From Ruminiclostridium hungatei (GTDB lineage: Bacteria; Bacillota; Clostridia; Acetivibrionales; DSM-1351), in the NCBI RefSeq assembly GCF_002051585.1, contig NZ_MZGX01000014.1:1-64000 (forward strand): a stretch of 64,000 bases of DNA, given 5' to 3'. The notes beneath the pieces were generated by a model. It had not been told where the DNA came from and ran no database searches. It saw nothing but the letters and a program-made list of their open reading frames with translations. A program made the position numbers and the translations under genes. Below are positions 62,711 through 64,000 of the stretch, piece after piece. Numbering within the stretch: the first letter of the stretch is position 1; each line of letters opens with the position of its first letter.

Positions 62711-63499
62711 ATGATTAGAGGTTTATATACTTCTGCATGGAGTATGATTGCAAACAGCAAAAAGATGGATGTCATTACAAATAACCTGGCCAATGTGAAT
62801 ACCGCAGGTTACAAAAAGGACACCGTGGTTTTTGAAAGCTTTCCGGAGCTTTTGACCAAGAGGATCAATGATTCCAAAAATTCGTCCAATATTGGTTCTA
62901 TGGAGCTTAGCAGCGATGTGGGTGAGATATATACATATTTTACTCAAGGCCAGTTAAACCAGACCAACAACAGGATGGACATTGCCATAAGCGATGACAA
63001 CAGAGGTGAGAAAGCAAGTCCGGCTTTTTTTGCAATCGGTGTGCTTGACCCTTCGGATAACAACAATATAAAAGAGTACTATACAAAGGACGGCTCCTTT
63101 GTGTTAAATTCAAATAACCAGTTGGTTACCAGGGACGGTAATTTCGTTCTGGGGCAGAATGGCCCTGTAACACTGGAACCTGGTGAATTTGCTGTAGATG
63201 ACAGCGGAAATATCGTTCAAAACGGTGTTGTAATAGATGCACTCAGGATAACTCAGTTCAGTGATGCCACACAGCTTCGCAAATTCCGGGACAACCTGAT
63301 AGAGAATTCCGGAAGTGAAACCTCGGCTTTTACCGGGAAGGTTATGCAGGGCTTCAGTGAGGAATCAAATGTTAACGTTATAGATGAAATGGTAGATATG
63401 ATTACTGTAATGAGGGCATATGAAGCAAACCAAAAGCTGCTTCAGTCTCAGGATTCCCTGCTTGAAAAGGCTGTTAATGAAGTGGGAGTTGTAAGATAA
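62711..63499 (+). CDS. flhO: Flagellar hook-basal-body protein, FlgF/FlhO-like
   Basis: A 262-residue rod protein. Its start MIRGLYTSAWSMIANSKKMD and ITNNLANVNTAGYKK are the rod/hook family motif, and the C-terminal end VIDEMVDMITVMRAYEANQK is the matching coiled part. It forms part of the proximal or distal flagellar rod. GAGGAG precedes ATG 62711. Confidence 0.93.
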   Translation: MIRGLYTSAWSMIANSKKMDVITNNLANVNTAGYKKDTVVFESFPELLTKRINDSKNSSNIGSMELSSDVGEIYTYFTQGQLNQTNNRMDIAISDDNRGEKASPAFFAIGVLDPSDNNNIKEYYTKDGSFVLNSNNQLVTRDGNFVLGQNGPVTLEPGEFAVDDSGNIVQNGVVIDALRITQFSDATQLRKFRDNLIENSGSETSAFTGKVMQGFSEESNVNVIDEMVDMITVMRAYEANQKLLQSQDSLLEKAVNEVGVVR

Positions 63500-63609
63500 G
63501 AAATGTCTTTGTGATTTTTTTATGAATTATTTGAGGCTTGCCAACAGGTACATGGACACTATTAATTGGAACAATGTACACTTATGTTTCCTTCAGGAGG
63601 ATTAAAACT

Positions 63610-64000
63610 ATGATGAGAGCTTTATGGACAGCGGGTTCAGGTATGAAAGCCCAGCAGTTTAATGTGGATGTGATTTCAAATAACCTGGCCAATGTGAATA
63701 CAACCGGCTATAAAAAAGAAAGAGCAGAGTTTAAAGATCTCCTGTATGAGACAATGAGCAGGGCATATGTGCTGGACAGCAGCGGAAAGCCTGTGAACTT
63801 ACAGGTTGGACATGGAACTGCTGTAAATGCTACCGTTAGAAATTTTGAGTCGGGCAATGTTGACAAAACCGATTCACCGTTGGATTTTGCCATAGAGGGA
63901 GAAGGCTTCTTCACCATACTAGGTTCTGACAGTGTCATAAGATATACCAGAGACGGTTCCTTTAAAATAAGTGTTACAGAGGATGGAATGAGAAAGCTGA
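63610..64000 (+). CDS. flhP: Flagellar rod protein, FlgG/FlhP-like, 3' end outside the window
   Basis: The frame starts at ATG 63610 (or 63613), 9 nt after CAGGAGG, and stays open to the window end, 130 codons. MMRALWTAGSGMKAQQFNVD and ISNNLANVNTTGYKKER give the rod-family N-terminus; later comes DSPLDFAIEGEGFF. It lies 110 nt after the FlgF-like gene. Confidence 0.92.
   Translation, partial: MMRALWTAGSGMKAQQFNVDVISNNLANVNTTGYKKERAEFKDLLYETMSRAYVLDSSGKPVNLQVGHGTAVNATVRNFESGNVDKTDSPLDFAIEGEGFFTILGSDSVIRYTRDGSFKISVTEDGMRKL

Overview
The window looks like a chromosomal piece of an anaerobic, spore-forming, plant-polymer-degrading clostridium, probably close to Ruminiclostridium/Clostridium cellulolyticum (inferred from gene content, not from a search). 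The evidence is moderate-to-low GC, strong AGGAGG ribosome sites, GTG/TTG starts, SpoIIID and a YtaF-type sporulation protein, [FeFe]-hydrogenase maturases HydE/HydG/HydF, AdhE with Rex-type operators, corrinoid-methyltransferase accessory genes, GH43 glycosidases, KDPG aldolase/KDG kinase and T-box leaders.

Region 1 (1-6.5 kb) holds two collagen-like (Gly-X-Y) surface or exosporium-type genes on the minus strand. The first runs off the left edge. The second is cut in two by a ~3.75 kb element (about 1462-5211) that carries a large serine recombinase, a DUF6870-type small protein, an AraC/GyrI-type regulator and a possible attenuator leader. Joining the two gene halves restores the Gly-X-Y frame, and the element ends form an imperfect inverted repeat as expected for attL/attR. 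This is the most interesting feature of the window, because it may be a precisely excisable intervening element in a spore-surface gene.

Region 2 (6.7-22 kb) has a GT4 glycosyltransferase plus a nucleotide-sugar dehydrogenase. It also has a trpDCFBA operon (no trpE/trpG here) behind a tryptophan T-box, then YtaF, a DUF1836 regulator, an SGNH hydrolase, a TPR protein, an NdpA-like nucleoid protein, an LTA-synthase-like enzyme and a CapA-like protein.

Region 3 (22-33 kb) has deoB and then a cobalamin-riboswitch-controlled set (substrate-binding lipoprotein, permease, ATPase, CobU, CobS) for corrinoid uptake and salvage. Convergent to it are corrinoid users: a RACE-type reductive activator, a DUF1638 protein and a corrinoid-binding protein, with no methyltransferase beside them. 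An HPr-like gene without the catalytic His lies among them.

Region 4 (32.5-41.3 kb) is fermentation and sugar-acid metabolism. It contains an adhE that lost most of its alcohol dehydrogenase half in frame, three Rex-like operators in front of it, a complete stand-alone Fe-alcohol dehydrogenase downstream, then a GntR regulator, KDPG aldolase and KDG kinase, and HydE.

Region 5 (41.4-57.7 kb) has a secreted GH43-type enzyme, separate coaB and coaC, cysK, a PatB-type lyase, an HD hydrolase, a DUF362 ferredoxin protein, serS behind a Ser T-box, spoIIID, a TetR/macrolide-type glycosyltransferase pair, a secreted permuted NlpC/P60 protein, an unrecognised protein and a cytoplasmic GH43 enzyme.

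Region 6 (57.7-64 kb) has the TM1266-hydG-hydF hydrogenase maturation cluster, then mbl, flgF-like and flgG-like genes. That order is known from Bacillus as spoIIID-mbl-flhO-flhP, but here spoIIID lies 10 kb away. No rRNA, tRNA or CRISPR array was seen.
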